From Chitinophaga pollutisoli (GTDB taxonomy: Bacteria > Bacteroidota > Bacteroidia > Chitinophagales > Chitinophagaceae): DNA of 64,000 nt. Position 1 is the stretch's first letter. Each line of letters opens with the position of its first letter. The translations under genes and the position numbers were made by a program. A model generated the notes under the pieces. The model had not been told where the DNA came from. It did no database searches and saw nothing but the letters and a program-made list of their open reading frames with translations. Of this stretch, positions 63,661 through 64,000 are shown one piece after another. The DNA lies in NCBI RefSeq assembly GCF_038396755.1, contig NZ_CP149822.1:3224001-3288000 (forward strand), written 5' to 3'.

Positions 63661-64000
63661 TTACAGTTTCTTGGTCATGATATAGTCGTTCATGAAAAAG
63701 CCGTGGCCGATGTCGATGTCTTCCTCTCCGGAAATCACGAAACCGTTTCGTTTGTAAAAGCCCGTAGCTTTATTGTCGCGGTTCACGTTGAGCGACAGCT
63801 TTTCCATGCCGGCGTTGCGCGCGATGCGTTCCACTTCCGCTATGAGCGCGAGGCCCATGTTTTTGCCTTGCATCTGCGGCAGCACGTATATCTTGTGCAA
63901 TTTTGATACCGGTTCGTCTTTATAATTCAGTTCGTATCCTGCGAATCCTCCGAATTTCCCGTCTGCTTCAGCCAGCAGATAAACATACCCTTTCTTTTCT
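63661..64000 (-). CDS. GNAT family N-acetyltransferase (5' partial)
   Basis: Frame open to the right edge: visible 113 residues read [20 protein letters not shown], then [58 protein letters not shown]. The acetyl-CoA binding loop is Q-x-K-N-M-G-L/A (usual QGxGxG/A), and [10 protein letters not shown] is the standard GNAT ending. The TTG at 63898-63900 is an internal Leu codon, not a start. Acceptor unknown. Confidence 0.9.
   Translation of the reverse strand, partial: EKKGYVYLLAEADGKFGGFAGYELNYKDEPVSKLHKIYVLPQMQGKNMGLALIAEVERIARNAGMEKLSLNVNRDNKATGFYKRNGFVISGEEDIDIGHGFFMNDYIMTKKL

Overview
The window looks like chromosomal DNA from a Bacteroidota bacterium, most likely a Chitinophagaceae member close to Chitinophaga. 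The reasons are promoters of the TTTG-N19-TAnnTTTG type (for example before tRNA-Phe and the AI-2E transporter gene), weak Shine-Dalgarno sequences, and proteins typical of the phylum: DUF2480, DUF3050, DUF4377, a PadR plus PspC pair, an ECF sigma factor with a barrel-fused anti-sigma factor, and many lipoproteins. The genus is inference. No prophage, insertion sequence, CRISPR array or SusC/SusD locus was seen.

Layout. 0-13 kb: M28 peptidase (5'-truncated), Nudix regulator, a family of paralogous small membrane proteins with one decayed copy, BamA-type barrel protein, a 43-residue membrane microprotein, a frameshifted YiiX-like pseudogene, two tandem CAP-domain lipoproteins, GH25 lysozyme, radical SAM/SPASM protein and a YtxH/holin-type membrane operon. 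13-26 kb: AI-2E family transporter, nadD, paaABCD, HEXXH protein, S41 and M28 peptidases, feoB, and PspC-PadR. 26-34 kb: SulP transporter with beta carbonic anhydrase, manC, kdsD, recQ, DUF3050 protein, tRNA-Phe. 34-47 kb: secreted proteins, a ThuA / Gfo-Idh-MocA / SDR / Tat-Gfo-Idh-MocA operon for carbohydrate oxidation, a winged-helix protein, MHS-family MFS transporter, hemJ, and an ECF sigma/anti-sigma pair.

The most remarkable part is 47-57 kb, which I read as the replication origin region. It contains mnmG (minus strand), a ~3.1 kb AT-rich gene desert holding three perfect 16-bp parS palindromes, a fourth parS just downstream of ybeY, a stand-alone feoA, a previously unfamiliar degenerate tandem array (about ten ~134-bp units, 53.3-54.6 kb), nadA (minus strand), and a ~0.55 kb intergenic region with four perfect and several near-perfect DnaA boxes (oriC). 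ppiD is transcribed away to the right. Genes on both sides of the proposed oriC point away from it.

57-64 kb: DUF2480 protein, CorA transporter, a membrane-protein/XRE-regulator pair joined through a dnaX-like slippery heptamer and an operator-like set of 21-bp spaced repeats, a DUF3472-type secreted protein, an RlpA-like lipoprotein and a truncated GNAT acetyltransferase.
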